From DATHZQ01 sp035458525 (GTDB taxonomy: Bacteria; Actinomycetota; Acidimicrobiia; Spongiisociales; UBA5794), in the NCBI GenBank assembly GCA_035458525.1, contig DATHZQ010000135.1, forward strand, positions 37,963 through 101,962: a stretch of DNA of 64,000 bases. Direction: 5' to 3'. Each line of letters opens with the position of its first letter. Positions within the stretch are counted from its first letter, which is position 1. Shown piece by piece: positions 9,651 to 18,505 of the stretch. The notes beneath the pieces were generated by a model. The model did not search any database. It had not been told where the DNA came from and saw nothing but the letters and a program-made list of their open reading frames with translations. The translations under genes were made by a program, and so were the position numbers.

Positions 9651-12600
9651 ATGGAGATCCGATGCCTTGGACCACTCTCCGTAGACGTCGACGGTGAGCC
9701 GGTTGCCCTCGGGGGAACCCAACAACGACACGTCCTCGCCCTTCTGGTGAGCCGCATCCCCGACCGCATCAGCACCGACGCTCTCCTGCTCGACATCTGG
9801 GGTGACGATCTGCCGGCGACGGCGCGCAAGACAGTCCAGGGCTATGTCTCGGCACTGCGCAAGGTGCTACCGGATGGAACGATCGAGTCTGACACCGTCG
9901 GGTACACCCTTGCAGTAGATCCCGCGTCGATCGATGTGGTTCGCTTCGCGCAGGAAACGCAGCGTGCCGCGGGCCTTGCGGTGGGCGAGCGAACCGATGT
10001 CCTGGCGGCCGCGCTCGCGATGTGGAAAGGCGAGCCGTACGAGGAGTTCGATTCCGACCTGCTCCGACCCGACAAGACCCGGCTCATCGATCTCCGGCTC
10101 TCGGCGATTGCGTCCCTCGCCGAGGCTCGCATCGCCGTTGGGGACGAGGCGGCGGTGGCGGCCGAGCTCGCCGACCTCACCAGTCGCTATCCCCTGAACG
10201 AACGCCTCTGGATCCTTCGCGCCCTCGCCCTCTACCGCTCTGCTCGCCAGATGGAGGCGCTGCGCGCCATCGACGAGGCGAGGCGAATTCTTGCAACCGA
10301 GGGTGGGCTCGAACCCTCGCACGAACTGCGAACGCTCGAACAACGAGTCCTCGAGCAGGACCCCGTCTTGACGGGAGATCGGCCACTCGAAGCGACGCTC
10401 ACCCGAGAGGCACAACCCCTCAAGAACCCATACCGGGGCCTGCGGGCCTTCGACGTCGGGGACGCTTCCGAATTCCACGGCCGCGAGGCATTGGTCAGGC
10501 GCCTGGTCGAGACCGTCACGGCCAGAGGTAACCGGCTGACGGTAGTGGCCGGAGCCTCCGGCAGCGGCAAGTCGAGCGTGGCTCGGGCCGGCCTCACTCC
10601 GGCGCTGACCGCCGAGGGCCTCAACGTGAACGTCGCGTTCCCCGACGATGCCATCGAGTTCCTGGAGATAGGTGATCCTGCAACCGTTGTGCTGATCGAT
10701 CAGCTCGAAGAGGTCTTCGGCGGGATGGATCCGCAGCACGGAACCCACGTCCTCGACGCCATCAGCGAAGCCGTCGAACGGTCCGGCGGACCGAAAGTCA
10801 TTGCGACCGTCCGCGCAGATGTCCTCGATCGCCTCCTGGAGCATCCTCGGATCTCGGGCCACCTGGAACGATCGACGGTCTTCATCACCCCGCTCAGAGA
10901 TGACGAGGTCCGGGCGATCGTGACCGCACCCGCCAAGTCGGTGGGGCTAGACGTTCAGCCCGAGCTGGTGGCCACGTTCGTCGCGCACGCCGAAGGTCGT
11001 GCTTCGAGCCTGCCGATGATCCAATACGCCCTCACCGAGCTCTTCGACCGCACCGGTGATGGCACCTTGACTCTCCAGGGCCTCGAAGCTGCTGGCGGGA
11101 TCGGGGGCACCCTCGCCGTGAGAGCCGACGAGATCCTCAGCGGCCTTTCAACGGAGCTGCAAGGAGTGGCGCGGCAGGTGTTTCTGCGTCTGGTGCACGT
11201 CGAGGCCGACGGCACGACATTCGGGCGCCGGGCACCAATGCACGAGATGGAAGCCATCGACGTGAACCTGGAGGCGATCGACGCCTTCCTCCGTGCCCGG
11301 CTCCTCACGCTCGATCGAGCCAAAGACGGCGGCCGAACCATCGGGATCGCCCACGAAGCAATTCTGCGGGAATGGCCCGCCCTTCGACATTGGGTCGACG
11401 AGGCCGCCGATGCCATCAGACGCCATCAACAGCTCGCTGAGGCCGCGTCCGAATGGGAAGCCGCTCGACGTCCCGAGTCGATGCTGTTGACCGGAGGAAG
11501 GCTTGCTCGGTTCGCCGACCGTTCGGACGCCGACCTCGATCTCGCTCCGGTCGCGCAGGAATTCCTTACGACGAGCATCGATCGCAACGACGCCCAGATC
11601 CGGACCCGCCGGCGTCGCCGCATCGCGGTTATGGCCGCATTCGGAGCTGCCGCTTTGGTGGCGACGGTGCTGGCGGCGACGGCGTTGGTGCTGTGGAACG
11701 ATGCTCGAGACAGCGCGGCCGAGGCAGAAGCAAGCGCGGCCGAGGCAGAGGCAAGTGCACAGGCTGCGCGACACAACGAACGACTGGCGCGCAGCAACGA
11801 GATGTCGGCGGCGGCTCGGGTCGTCACAGAGGAGGATCCCGAGTTGGGGATCCTTCTCGCGGCGCAGGCGATCATCGAGAGACCGGATGAGCCCACGATC
11901 GAGCAGCGCTTTGCGCTGCGGGAGGCAATGAACGCCGACCGTCTGGCGAACACGATCCCAATCGCCGGTCCCGGTGAGATCATTGGCATCGACTTGGCAC
12001 CCGGCGGCGGCTCGCTCGCCCTCCTCACCACCAGCGGCCTGCGCCTCGTCGACACCTCGACCTGGACGGACCGGTGGAGCACACCGTCCGGGGTCTCACA
12101 CCAGACGATCGGTTCGCCCACGTTTTCCCCCGACGGACGCCTCGTGGCCGTCGGGAGTGCGCCAGGTGCCGAGGCGCTCCTCACCGTCTACGACGCCGGC
12201 ACGGGCGAGGTAGCCACACAAGTCACGCTGCCCGAGGTCGATTGCGGGCCGACAACCTGGTCACGGGGCTGGTCCGGTGACGGCCTCCTCCTCGCGATCG
12301 GGGCGCGGAGTACCTGTGAGGACGCGTCCAGCGGGTTCGTGCGGGTCCTCGACACGTCGTCATGGGACGGCGTCGCCGAGTTGCCCGGAGACTCCATGCC
12401 GGCCTTCTCCGAGGAATCGGGACGCCTCGCGCTCTTCGATTTCCCTGTGGAAGACACCACCGAATCCCTGGCGACCGTGTACGAGTCAGGTACGTTCGTA
12501 CCGATCCGTGAAGTTGAGGGGACGACCGGTGACGTCAGCCCCGATGGCAACGCCCTCGCTGCTGCAGAGGAGGGGTCCACTTCGACGCACGTGTTCCTCA

Positions 12601-14009
12601 TCGACGGAGAAGCACATCAGCTGGACCGCTTGTCGGAGCTCGACTATCTCCCCGCGGTCGGCGCAACCGACATTGCCTGGTACGTTCCATCGGGCGACCC
12701 AGAGGTGACGCCGCCGCTGCCCATCCTCATTGTCGGAACCCGGGGACAGTCGACAGGGATATGGACGCTGGCGTCCGGGGCTCTCCTCTGGGAGTTGCCG
12801 ACCGGCGGGGTGGTGGGGCTCGAGTTCGACCCTGCTGCGCTCGTGCTCTACACGGCGGGGATTGACGGAGGTCTCAGGGTGTGGGACTTGTCGATCGGTG
12901 GACTGTCGGCCACTCGCGAGCATTACCCCTACTGGTTCGAGGCCAACGGCTTCACGTCGAACCCGGCGTCGCAAGTGGCGACGGCCATGCACTACCACCT
13001 GCTCACCGGAGTCTCGACGTACGCCCAGTTCGACACGACGACCGGGGCCCTGACCGCCACCGAGATCGACGAAGTGGGCCGCACGATGTACCAGGTCGCA
13101 ACGCTCCCCGACGGGCAGGCCGCCTTCGTGACCGGTGAGGCCGCCGCCGAACAACAAGGACCGTTCGTGGCTCGCCCGAGGTCGGGTGAACGATCGACGA
13201 TCCACGGCTGCGCGTTACACCTGAGCGAGTGGTACGAACCCGAAGTCTCCGACCAGAGCTGCGATGACAACGGCGAGCCGTTCCGTCCTGCAGATGCTCC
13301 CGTCACCAACGTGGGCGGAACCGAGATCGGAGCCATCGACGGAACAACCTTCCTGACATGGGACGCCCGGACCCTCGACCTGCTCGAGACGACGGACCTC
13401 GGAACCGGACTCGCCGACGCACCGTTCGACCTGGTGGGTGCCGTCGTCCGTGCCTTCGATGACGGCTGGGTCCTGGTCCAGGGCGTCGACGGCGGCCGCT
13501 ATCTCGTGTTCAATCGAGCTACGTCGGCCGTGATCGCACATCTCGATCTCGACGCTGCGCCGTTCGGCACGGAAGTAGCCGCCGACGGTTCGTTCCTCCT
13601 CCTGGCGACCAACGGCGGAGCGGTGTATCGGGTCGACACCGCATCTTGGCAGCCACGGCTCATCGTCGAGCCAAGTCAACTGATGCGCGGTGTCGCCATC
13701 TCAAACGACGGGGAGCACGTGATGCTCGGAGGCACCGACGGCTTGGTCCATGTACACGAGATCGCAACCGGGGGGTTGCTCGACCGGATCCCAGAGGCCG
13801 ACGTGTCCGACGGATTCTGGATCGATGAAGAACGCATCGCAGTGGGAACGCGTGTCGGGGCGTGGGCGATTCTCGACCTCAACATCATCCGAGTTGCCGA
13901 ACAAGCGCTTGGACAGGTGACCCGGGGGTTTACTCAGGAGGAGTGCAAACGCTACGACCTCGATCCGTGTCCGGCGGTCGACCAGATGCTGGATGCCCTG
14001 CGACGCTGA
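9651..14009 (+). CDS. BTAD transcriptional regulator fused to nSTAND NTPase and WD40-like repeats
   Basis: A 1452-residue signal-transduction protein. Residues 1-95 are an OmpR-type winged helix (MEIRCLGPLSVDVDG). Residues about 97-245 are the bacterial transcriptional activator domain. Residues about 258-600 are an nSTAND NTPase with Walker A GASGSGKSS (301-309) and Walker B VVLIDQLEEVF. A hydrophobic helix (about 656-682) is followed by an Ala/Glu-rich coiled coil, and the last 700 residues form a degenerate WD40-type propeller. The topology implies a membrane-tethered DNA-binding regulator with the propeller across the membrane. The ATG at 9651 follows TAGGTT (9639-9644) by six bases, so the message is probably leaderless. 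Ligand and targets are unknown. Confidence 0.88.
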   Translation: MEIRCLGPLSVDVDGEPVALGGTQQRHVLALLVSRIPDRISTDALLLDIWGDDLPATARKTVQGYVSALRKVLPDGTIESDTVGYTLAVDPASIDVVRFAQETQRAAGLAVGERTDVLAAALAMWKGEPYEEFDSDLLRPDKTRLIDLRLSAIASLAEARIAVGDEAAVAAELADLTSRYPLNERLWILRALALYRSARQMEALRAIDEARRILATEGGLEPSHELRTLEQRVLEQDPVLTGDRPLEATLTREAQPLKNPYRGLRAFDVGDASEFHGREALVRRLVETVTARGNRLTVVAGASGSGKSSVARAGLTPALTAEGLNVNVAFPDDAIEFLEIGDPATVVLIDQLEEVFGGMDPQHGTHVLDAISEAVERSGGPKVIATVRADVLDRLLEHPRISGHLERSTVFITPLRDDEVRAIVTAPAKSVGLDVQPELVATFVAHAEGRASSLPMIQYALTELFDRTGDGTLTLQGLEAAGGIGGTLAVRADEILSGLSTELQGVARQVFLRLVHVEADGTTFGRRAPMHEMEAIDVNLEAIDAFLRARLLTLDRAKDGGRTIGIAHEAILREWPALRHWVDEAADAIRRHQQLAEAASEWEAARRPESMLLTGGRLARFADRSDADLDLAPVAQEFLTTSIDRNDAQIRTRRRRRIAVMAAFGAAALVATVLAATALVLWNDARDSAAEAEASAAEAEASAQAARHNERLARSNEMSAAARVVTEEDPELGILLAAQAIIERPDEPTIEQRFALREAMNADRLANTIPIAGPGEIIGIDLAPGGGSLALLTTSGLRLVDTSTWTDRWSTPSGVSHQTIGSPTFSPDGRLVAVGSAPGAEALLTVYDAGTGEVATQVTLPEVDCGPTTWSRGWSGDGLLLAIGARSTCEDASSGFVRVLDTSSWDGVAELPGDSMPAFSEESGRLALFDFPVEDTTESLATVYESGTFVPIREVEGTTGDVSPDGNALAAAEEGSTSTHVFLIDGEAHQLDRLSELDYLPAVGATDIAWYVPSGDPEVTPPLPILIVGTRGQSTGIWTLASGALLWELPTGGVVGLEFDPAALVLYTAGIDGGLRVWDLSIGGLSATREHYPYWFEANGFTSNPASQVATAMHYHLLTGVSTYAQFDTTTGALTATEIDEVGRTMYQVATLPDGQAAFVTGEAAAEQQGPFVARPRSGERSTIHGCALHLSEWYEPEVSDQSCDDNGEPFRPADAPVTNVGGTEIGAIDGTTFLTWDARTLDLLETTDLGTGLADAPFDLVGAVVRAFDDGWVLVQGVDGGRYLVFNRATSAVIAHLDLDAAPFGTEVAADGSFLLLATNGGAVYRVDTASWQPRLIVEPSQLMRGVAISNDGEHVMLGGTDGLVHVHEIATGGLLDRIPEADVSDGFWIDEERIAVGTRVGAWAILDLNIIRVAEQALGQVTRGFTQEECKRYDLDPCPAVDQMLDALRR

Positions 14010-14072
14010 GCGTCGAGTAGTGCAAGGATTTGCTTCACGAGCACTGGAATGTTCATCAAGATACCGGTGAGT

Positions 14073-14106
14073 TTCAGATAGCGACGCCGACGCCTCTCTA
14101 TCTGAA
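14073..14106. terminator. Possible stem-loop between convergent genes
   Basis: TTCAGATAG (14073-14081) and CTATCTGAA (14098-14106) form a perfect nine-base stem with a 16-base loop, between the end of the BTAD gene and the leftward bL37 gene. There is no T tract. The rest of 14010-14212 shows no gene. Confidence 0.35.
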
Positions 14107-14212
14107 CAGCCCGCGATCGGGCATCGTGGATCCGTGAGCACGAGTGCGTGCAGGCGCGGCGCGGCGCCCCACAGGAGAACAGATCAGGAAGCCGAAGGGG
14201 TGGTGGCGCGAC

Positions 14213-14296
14213 TCAGCCGCGGCCGGCGTTGGGCCTGCGGCCGTGATTGGCCTTCTTGCGACGGGCGCGCAACTTGCGCCGCTTTGCTTTCGCCAT
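14213..14296 (-). CDS. Ribosomal protein bL37-like (27 residues)
   Basis: The ATG at 14296 encodes a 27-residue, extremely basic peptide beginning MAKAKRRKLRARRKK and ending ANHGRRPNAGRG. The KANHGKRPN stretch matches what I recall of actinobacterial bL37, a small protein of the mycobacterial 50S subunit of about 24 residues. A -10 box (TATCCT, 14309-14304 on this strand) ends seven bases before the ATG, so the message would be leaderless. There is no Shine-Dalgarno sequence. The small size means standard gene finders often miss it. Confidence 0.7.
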   Translation of the reverse strand: MAKAKRRKLRARRKKANHGRRPNAGRG

Positions 14297-14336
14297 GAGC
14301 GGGAGGATACCAGGTCCGTCGTACGGGGAACCCGTC

Positions 14337-14675
14337 GTGTGGCTCGGCGTTGAGGCGGGTGGCTGGCGCTCGCCGCCGACGTTCGTTGCGACACGGCTGC
14401 GGATCCGCCTCCGGGGGTTGCGACCGGCACCATTCGGGTGGTGCTTGCTCTTGGGCGGGGCCACCGTCCATGGCCGCGGCCTCGCCGCACCCATCCTGGT
14501 GGTGGGCGTGTCCCGCGGCGGCTGCGTCGGGTCTGCAGTTGAACTCGCTCCGGGCGGCGTGGTGCGGATTCCGGGAGCGTCCGCCGTTCTCGAGCTGCCG
14601 CGAGACGTGGAGCCGCCTCCTCCAGGATCGTCATTGTGCTGCCTCCCTATGCTCGGCTCGTGCCCGGACGATTGA
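14337..14675 (+). CDS. Possible DUF192-like small protein
   Basis: A frame of about 112 residues with G/C-rich third positions. It contains RLRIRLRGLRPAP, LLLGGATVHGRGLAAPILVV and PGASAVLELPRD. The order recalls DUF192 proteins (RxRGLL, LLLxxxxxVHTxxM, xAVLELPxG), but the conserved His-Thr and Met positions are altered. The start is unclear: GTG 14337 is preceded by GGGGAA, and an in-frame ATG at 14295 would overlap the bL37 start. The 3' end overlaps the rsmI start by 16 bases and contains its -10 box. It could be a divergent or decaying DUF192 gene, or a chance frame. Outside this frame, 14297-14659 shows only promoters. Confidence 0.4.
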   Translation: MWLGVEAGGWRSPPTFVATRLRIRLRGLRPAPFGWCLLLGGATVHGRGLAAPILVVGVSRGGCVGSAVELAPGGVVRIPGASAVLELPRDVEPPPPGSSLCCLPMLGSCPDD

Positions 14676-15517
14676 TCATCTGTGCGACGCCGATCGGCAA
14701 CCTCGACGATGCGACGCCGCGGCTGCGCGAAGCGCTTGCCGCAGCCGACGTCGTGTTCGCCGAGGACACGCGACGTACGGCCAAACTGCTGCGGCACCTC
14801 GGCGTGGACGTCCCCCAGCGGTCCTTCTTCGTTGGCAACGAGGACGAGCGTCTACCCGAGCTCGAGATGCGCCTGGCGGCGGGGGAGACCGTGGCGTTGA
14901 CGACCGACGCCGGGACACCCGCGGTGTCCGACCCGGGCGTCACGGCAGTCCAGGCCGCGGTGCGCACGGGCGCTGCCGTGGAAGTCATCCCGGGCCCCAG
15001 CGCCGTGACCACGGCCCTGGCCGTGTCCGGCTTCTCGGCGGATCGTTTCGTATTCGAAGGCTTCCTGCCCCGCAGAGGCACGAGTCGTCAGCAGCGGCTC
15101 GGCTCGATCGCGGCGGAGGAGCGCACGGTGGTGCTCTTCGTCGCCACTCGTCGGGTTGCCGGGGATCTTGCCGACCTCGCTGCGGCGTGTGGGCCGCAAC
15201 GGCGCGTGCTCGTAGCGCGGGAACTGACGAAGCTCCACGAGGAGCTGGCGTGGAGCACGCTCGGCGAGGCTGCGGCACGCTGGCAGTCCGATACTCCACG
15301 TGGAGAGTACACGGTCGTCCTGGAGCCGGCACCTCCACGGGAACCCGACTTCCCCGCCGCCCTCGAGCAGATCATGCGGGCGCGTGCAACCGGCATATCC
15401 CTCTCTGAAGCGGTGCGCGAGGCAGCCCAGGCGTACCAGATTCGCCGGCGCGCGCTCTATGAAGCCGCTCTCGATCTCGAGAGGAAGGAGGAAGGCCAGG
15501 GTGACGAATCGCGGTGA
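14660..15517 (+). CDS. rsmI: 16S rRNA (cytidine1402-2'-O)-methyltransferase
   Basis: Methylates the ribose of C1402 in the decoding centre of 16S rRNA using SAM. The product has 285 residues. Family motifs are ATPIGNLDD at the N-terminus, FAEDTRRTAKLL, LTTDAGTPAVSDPG (SAM pocket), IPGPSAVTTALAVSG and FEGFLPR. The start is GTG 14660 because the family begins at PGRLIICATPIGN and TATGCT (14648-14653) lies six bases upstream, again leaderless. The gene is convergent with the AbrB-like gene, with a four-base gap. Confidence 0.93.
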   Translation: MPGRLIICATPIGNLDDATPRLREALAAADVVFAEDTRRTAKLLRHLGVDVPQRSFFVGNEDERLPELEMRLAAGETVALTTDAGTPAVSDPGVTAVQAAVRTGAAVEVIPGPSAVTTALAVSGFSADRFVFEGFLPRRGTSRQQRLGSIAAEERTVVLFVATRRVAGDLADLAAACGPQRRVLVARELTKLHEELAWSTLGEAAARWQSDTPRGEYTVVLEPAPPREPDFPAALEQIMRARATGISLSEAVREAAQAYQIRRRALYEAALDLERKEEGQGDESR

Positions 15518-15521
15518 GCCG

Positions 15522-15758
15522 TCAGTCTCCCAAGTCCGCCCTGCATTTAACGCACACACCGCGGCTGCGGAAAGACGACACGTCTTTCCCTGAGCCGCAG
15601 AACACGCAGACTGCTTCGAGCTTGCGGATCACGATCGCATCGTTCTCGACCGAGATCGCCAGCTCGTCCCCTTCGTGGATGTTGAACAATCGCCGCGTTT
15701 CCGCGGGTACGACGACCCGTCCCAAGTCGTCGATCTTCCGTACCATTCCTATGTTCAC
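15522..15758 (-). CDS. AbrB/SpoVT-type DNA-binding protein with zinc ribbon
   Basis: A 78-residue protein. The N-terminal half (VRKIDDLGRVVVPAETRR) is the swapped-hairpin AbrB DNA-binding fold and is followed by EGDELAISVENDAIVIRK. The C-terminal half carries Cys51-Val-Phe-Cys54 and Cys69-Val-Lys-Cys72, a likely zinc ribbon, which is not part of the basic AbrB fold. GTG 15758 is preferred because GAGG lies upstream and AbrB proteins have a few residues before VRK. ATG 15746 is the alternative. Probably a transition-state or cell-cycle type regulator. Targets unknown. Confidence 0.8.
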   Translation of the reverse strand: MNIGMVRKIDDLGRVVVPAETRRLFNIHEGDELAISVENDAIVIRKLEAVCVFCGSGKDVSSFRSRGVCVKCRADLGD

Positions 15759-16070
15759 TGCGCCTCTACCTACTCTCCCCAGCTGGTTTCGTGCGCTCGG
15801 CCGGCGTCCCCTCCTCGACCGATAACCGCTGTTCACTCTAGGTGTAGATCGCGCAACGTGAAGCCGCGGCGTCCGAGCCAACCGCCATTTTCCAGAAGGC
15901 ACCATCGTGGTGATTCCGGCGGCGCCGGCAAGTCGGCTTTCCGGCAATATGTTGAATCCGCGACCGAGGCCTATTCCGACGCCGCGTCGGGTCGTGTGTC
16001 CCGTCGTGGTCTCAGCTGCGGCGTCGTGCGGTACCATCGCCGTTCCCTCCGAGCCGACTGGGATGTCGTC
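15759..16070. other. Intergenic region between the AbrB-like gene and metG
   Basis: About 310 bases separating two divergent genes. No coding pattern is convincing. TACCAT at 16032-16037 fits a -10 for metG and would give a leader of about 27 bases. I see no T-box-like specifier structure by eye, though a folding search would be needed to exclude one. Confidence 0.5.
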
Positions 16071-17735
16071 GTGTCTGATGCTGACCAACCCCGCAAGATC
16101 CTCGTTGCCGTGGCGTGGCCGTATGCCAGCGGGTCCCGCCACTTGGGCCACCTGGCGGGGGCGTATCTCCCGCCGGACATCTTCGCTCGCTTTCAGCGCG
16201 CCGCCGGCAACGACGTGCTGATGGTCTCCGGGTCGGACGTGCATGGGACGCCCATCACCGTCCGAGCCGACGCCGAAGGAGTGACGCCGGCTGAGATCGT
16301 CGACCGTTACCACGCCGAGATCCTCGACAACTGGGCGCAACTCGGCATCTCATATGACCTCTACACGACGACCGGAACCGACAACCACAGGCGGGTAGCC
16401 CAGGAGTTCTTCCTCAGGTTGCTCGAGAACGGGTACTTGTACCGAAAGAAGACCAATCAGTTCTACGACGAGCAGGAGCGGCGTTTTCTGCCTGATCGCT
16501 ACATCGAGGGAACGTGCCCTCATTGCGGATACGAGCACGCCCGTGGCGACCAGTGCGACAATTGCGGACGGACGCTCGATCCGGAAGACCTGATCGCACC
16601 GCGCAGCAAGCTGTCCGGCGGGCAGCCGATCCTGCGGGCCACCGAGCACTACTACTGGAAACTGAGCGAGTTTCAGGAGCCACTGCTGGAGTGGTTGAAG
16701 AGCCGGCAGGGCTGGCGTCCCCACGTGCTCAACTTCGCCGTCGGCATGGTGCAGGACGGGCTGCACGATCGCTCCTTCACCCGCGACCTCGACTGGGGCA
16801 TCCCGCTGCCCGTTGATGATCTCGGGCCCGGCAAGTCCATCTACGTGTGGTGGGAGGCCGTGATGGGCTACTTCTCCGCACCCCAAGAGTGGGCCCAGCT
16901 GCGCGGCGAGCCGGATGCCTGGAAGGCATGGTGGGAGGACCCCACAGCCGAGAGCTACTACTTCATCGGCAAGGACAACGTACCCTTCCACGCCGTGTAC
17001 TGGCCTGCGCTGCTCATGGGCTACGGCGGCCTCAACCTGCCCACCGACGTACCGGCCAACCAGTACCTGACGTTCGGCGGTGAGAAGAGCTCCGCAAGCA
17101 GAGGAGTAGGTCGATCGATCGCTTGGTACACGGATCGGCTCGAGCCTGACGCGCTGCGGTATGCCGTTGCGTCCCACTTCCCCGAGACCAACGACACCGA
17201 TCTCTCCGACAAAGAGATCGAGCGGTCCATCAACGAAGAGCTCGTGGCCAACTGGGGCAACCTCGTCAACCGAGTCGTGTCGATGACGCACCGATATTTC
17301 GACGGCGTGGTTCCCGAGCCGGGTCCGCTCGGCGACTCGGATCAAGCGCTGCTCGACCGCATCGAATCCGGCTATGACGAGGTTGGCGGCCTCATCGGTG
17401 CAGTGAAGTTGCGCAGTGGTCTGGCCGCGGCGATGTCGCTGTCGCAAGCTGCGAATGGTTACCTCTCGGAGATGGAGCCGTGGAAGACGGCGAAGAGCGA
17501 CATGGAGCGCACCGCAACGACCCTCTACGTCGCGGCCAACGCGGTCGCCGGGATCGCCACGGTGATCGCTCCGTATCTGCCGTTCACGTCGCGGACGGTG
17601 CTGGAGGGCCTGGGCTTCGAGGTTCTCGCAGAGGGGCCGAGATGGGAGGCGGTCACCGTGCCGGCCGGTACGCAACTCGCACCCCCGTCGCCCTTGTTCA
17701 CCAAGGTCGAGCTGGCGGACGCCGAGGACTCATGA
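16071..17735 (+). CDS. metG: Methionine--tRNA ligase
   Basis: Charges tRNA-Met and initiator tRNA. The 554-residue class I synthetase has the HIGH motif as HLGH in ASGSRHLGHLAGAY. A zinc knuckle CPHCGYEHARGDQCDNCG and the anticodon-binding helical domain follow. The KMSKS loop is unusual: GGEKSSASRG, residues 339-343 KSSAS, so the second lysine is alanine. The start is GTG 16071, directly before the conserved KILVAVAWPYASG. Longer in-frame starts run through non-conserved sequence. It overlaps tatD by four bases and heads a metG-tatD-rsmA-ispE operon. There is no C-terminal EMAP-type tRNA-binding domain, as in short MetRS. Confidence 0.95.
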   Translation: MSDADQPRKILVAVAWPYASGSRHLGHLAGAYLPPDIFARFQRAAGNDVLMVSGSDVHGTPITVRADAEGVTPAEIVDRYHAEILDNWAQLGISYDLYTTTGTDNHRRVAQEFFLRLLENGYLYRKKTNQFYDEQERRFLPDRYIEGTCPHCGYEHARGDQCDNCGRTLDPEDLIAPRSKLSGGQPILRATEHYYWKLSEFQEPLLEWLKSRQGWRPHVLNFAVGMVQDGLHDRSFTRDLDWGIPLPVDDLGPGKSIYVWWEAVMGYFSAPQEWAQLRGEPDAWKAWWEDPTAESYYFIGKDNVPFHAVYWPALLMGYGGLNLPTDVPANQYLTFGGEKSSASRGVGRSIAWYTDRLEPDALRYAVASHFPETNDTDLSDKEIERSINEELVANWGNLVNRVVSMTHRYFDGVVPEPGPLGDSDQALLDRIESGYDEVGGLIGAVKLRSGLAAAMSLSQAANGYLSEMEPWKTAKSDMERTATTLYVAANAVAGIATVIAPYLPFTSRTVLEGLGFEVLAEGPRWEAVTVPAGTQLAPPSPLFTKVELADAEDS

Positions 17736-18505
17736 CGCCCCTGTGGGTGGATTCCCACTGTCACCTCTTCATGGCATCGGAGTCGCCCGGTGCGTTGTTG
17801 GATCGTGCAGCCGCCGCGGGAGTCGGCTGGGCGATGTGCCCGGGGACGGGCCTCGCCGAATCCCTGGCAGCCCGCAAAGTGGCCGAGGAGCACCCGGATC
17901 GGGTCCGGTGGTCCGCCGGGCTCCATCCTCACGAAGCTTCGGAGTGGTCCGAAGTGTCCGGCCGGATCGAGGCACTGGCGGCGGACGCCGACGCGATCGG
18001 GGAATGCGGGCTCGATTACTACCGGAACCTGTCGCCTCGGGAGGACCAGCAGCGAGCATTCGCCGCACAGCTCGAGCTGGCCGTGGCGCTCGACAAACCG
18101 GTGATCGTCCATTGCCGTGATGCGTTCGGCGACGTGTACGCCGCGCTGGAGCAGGCGGCGTTGGCAGAGAAGGCCGTCCTGCATTGCTGGACGGGAGGAC
18201 CGAAATGGACGAAACGGTTCGCTCAGCTCGGGGTGACCTTCTCGTTTGCCGGCCCCGTCGCCTTTTCGGCCGGGGATACGGTGCGCCTCGCCGCAGCGGT
18301 GGCGCCGCCGGAACGCACCATGGTCGAGACCGACACTCCGTACCTCACTCCGCCGCCGCATCGTGACGAAGGGAAGACCAACGAGCCGGCGTTTGTGCCG
18401 CTGATCGGCGCAGCGCTGGCGAAGGTCTGGTCGGTGGACGTCGCCGAGGTGGCGCGGCTCACCACCGCCACGGCTGAGCGCCTCTTCGGCCGCCCCGGAA
18501 CATGA
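17732..18505 (+). CDS. tatD: TatD-family metal-dependent DNase
   Basis: A TIM-barrel hydrolase of 257 residues related to TatD/YcfH, with 3'-5' exonuclease or DNA-repair activity in characterised relatives. It has the metal-binding DSHCHLF at the start, GLHPHEA, IGECGLDYYRN, VIVHCRD and the late ETDTPYLTPPPHR motif, all typical. The start overlaps the metG stop (ATGA), and its stop overlaps the rsmA start, so translation is coupled. The metG-tatD-rsmA-ispE order is common in Gram-positive bacteria. Confidence 0.93.
   Translation: MTPLWVDSHCHLFMASESPGALLDRAAAAGVGWAMCPGTGLAESLAARKVAEEHPDRVRWSAGLHPHEASEWSEVSGRIEALAADADAIGECGLDYYRNLSPREDQQRAFAAQLELAVALDKPVIVHCRDAFGDVYAALEQAALAEKAVLHCWTGGPKWTKRFAQLGVTFSFAGPVAFSAGDTVRLAAAVAPPERTMVETDTPYLTPPPHRDEGKTNEPAFVPLIGAALAKVWSVDVAEVARLTTATAERLFGRPGT

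Noticed and set aside
15675..16070. N-terminal extension of MetRS by up to 132 residues
   Set aside because: The extra sequence is not synthetase-like and overlaps the start region of the AbrB-like gene. The conserved enzyme begins just after GTG 16071.
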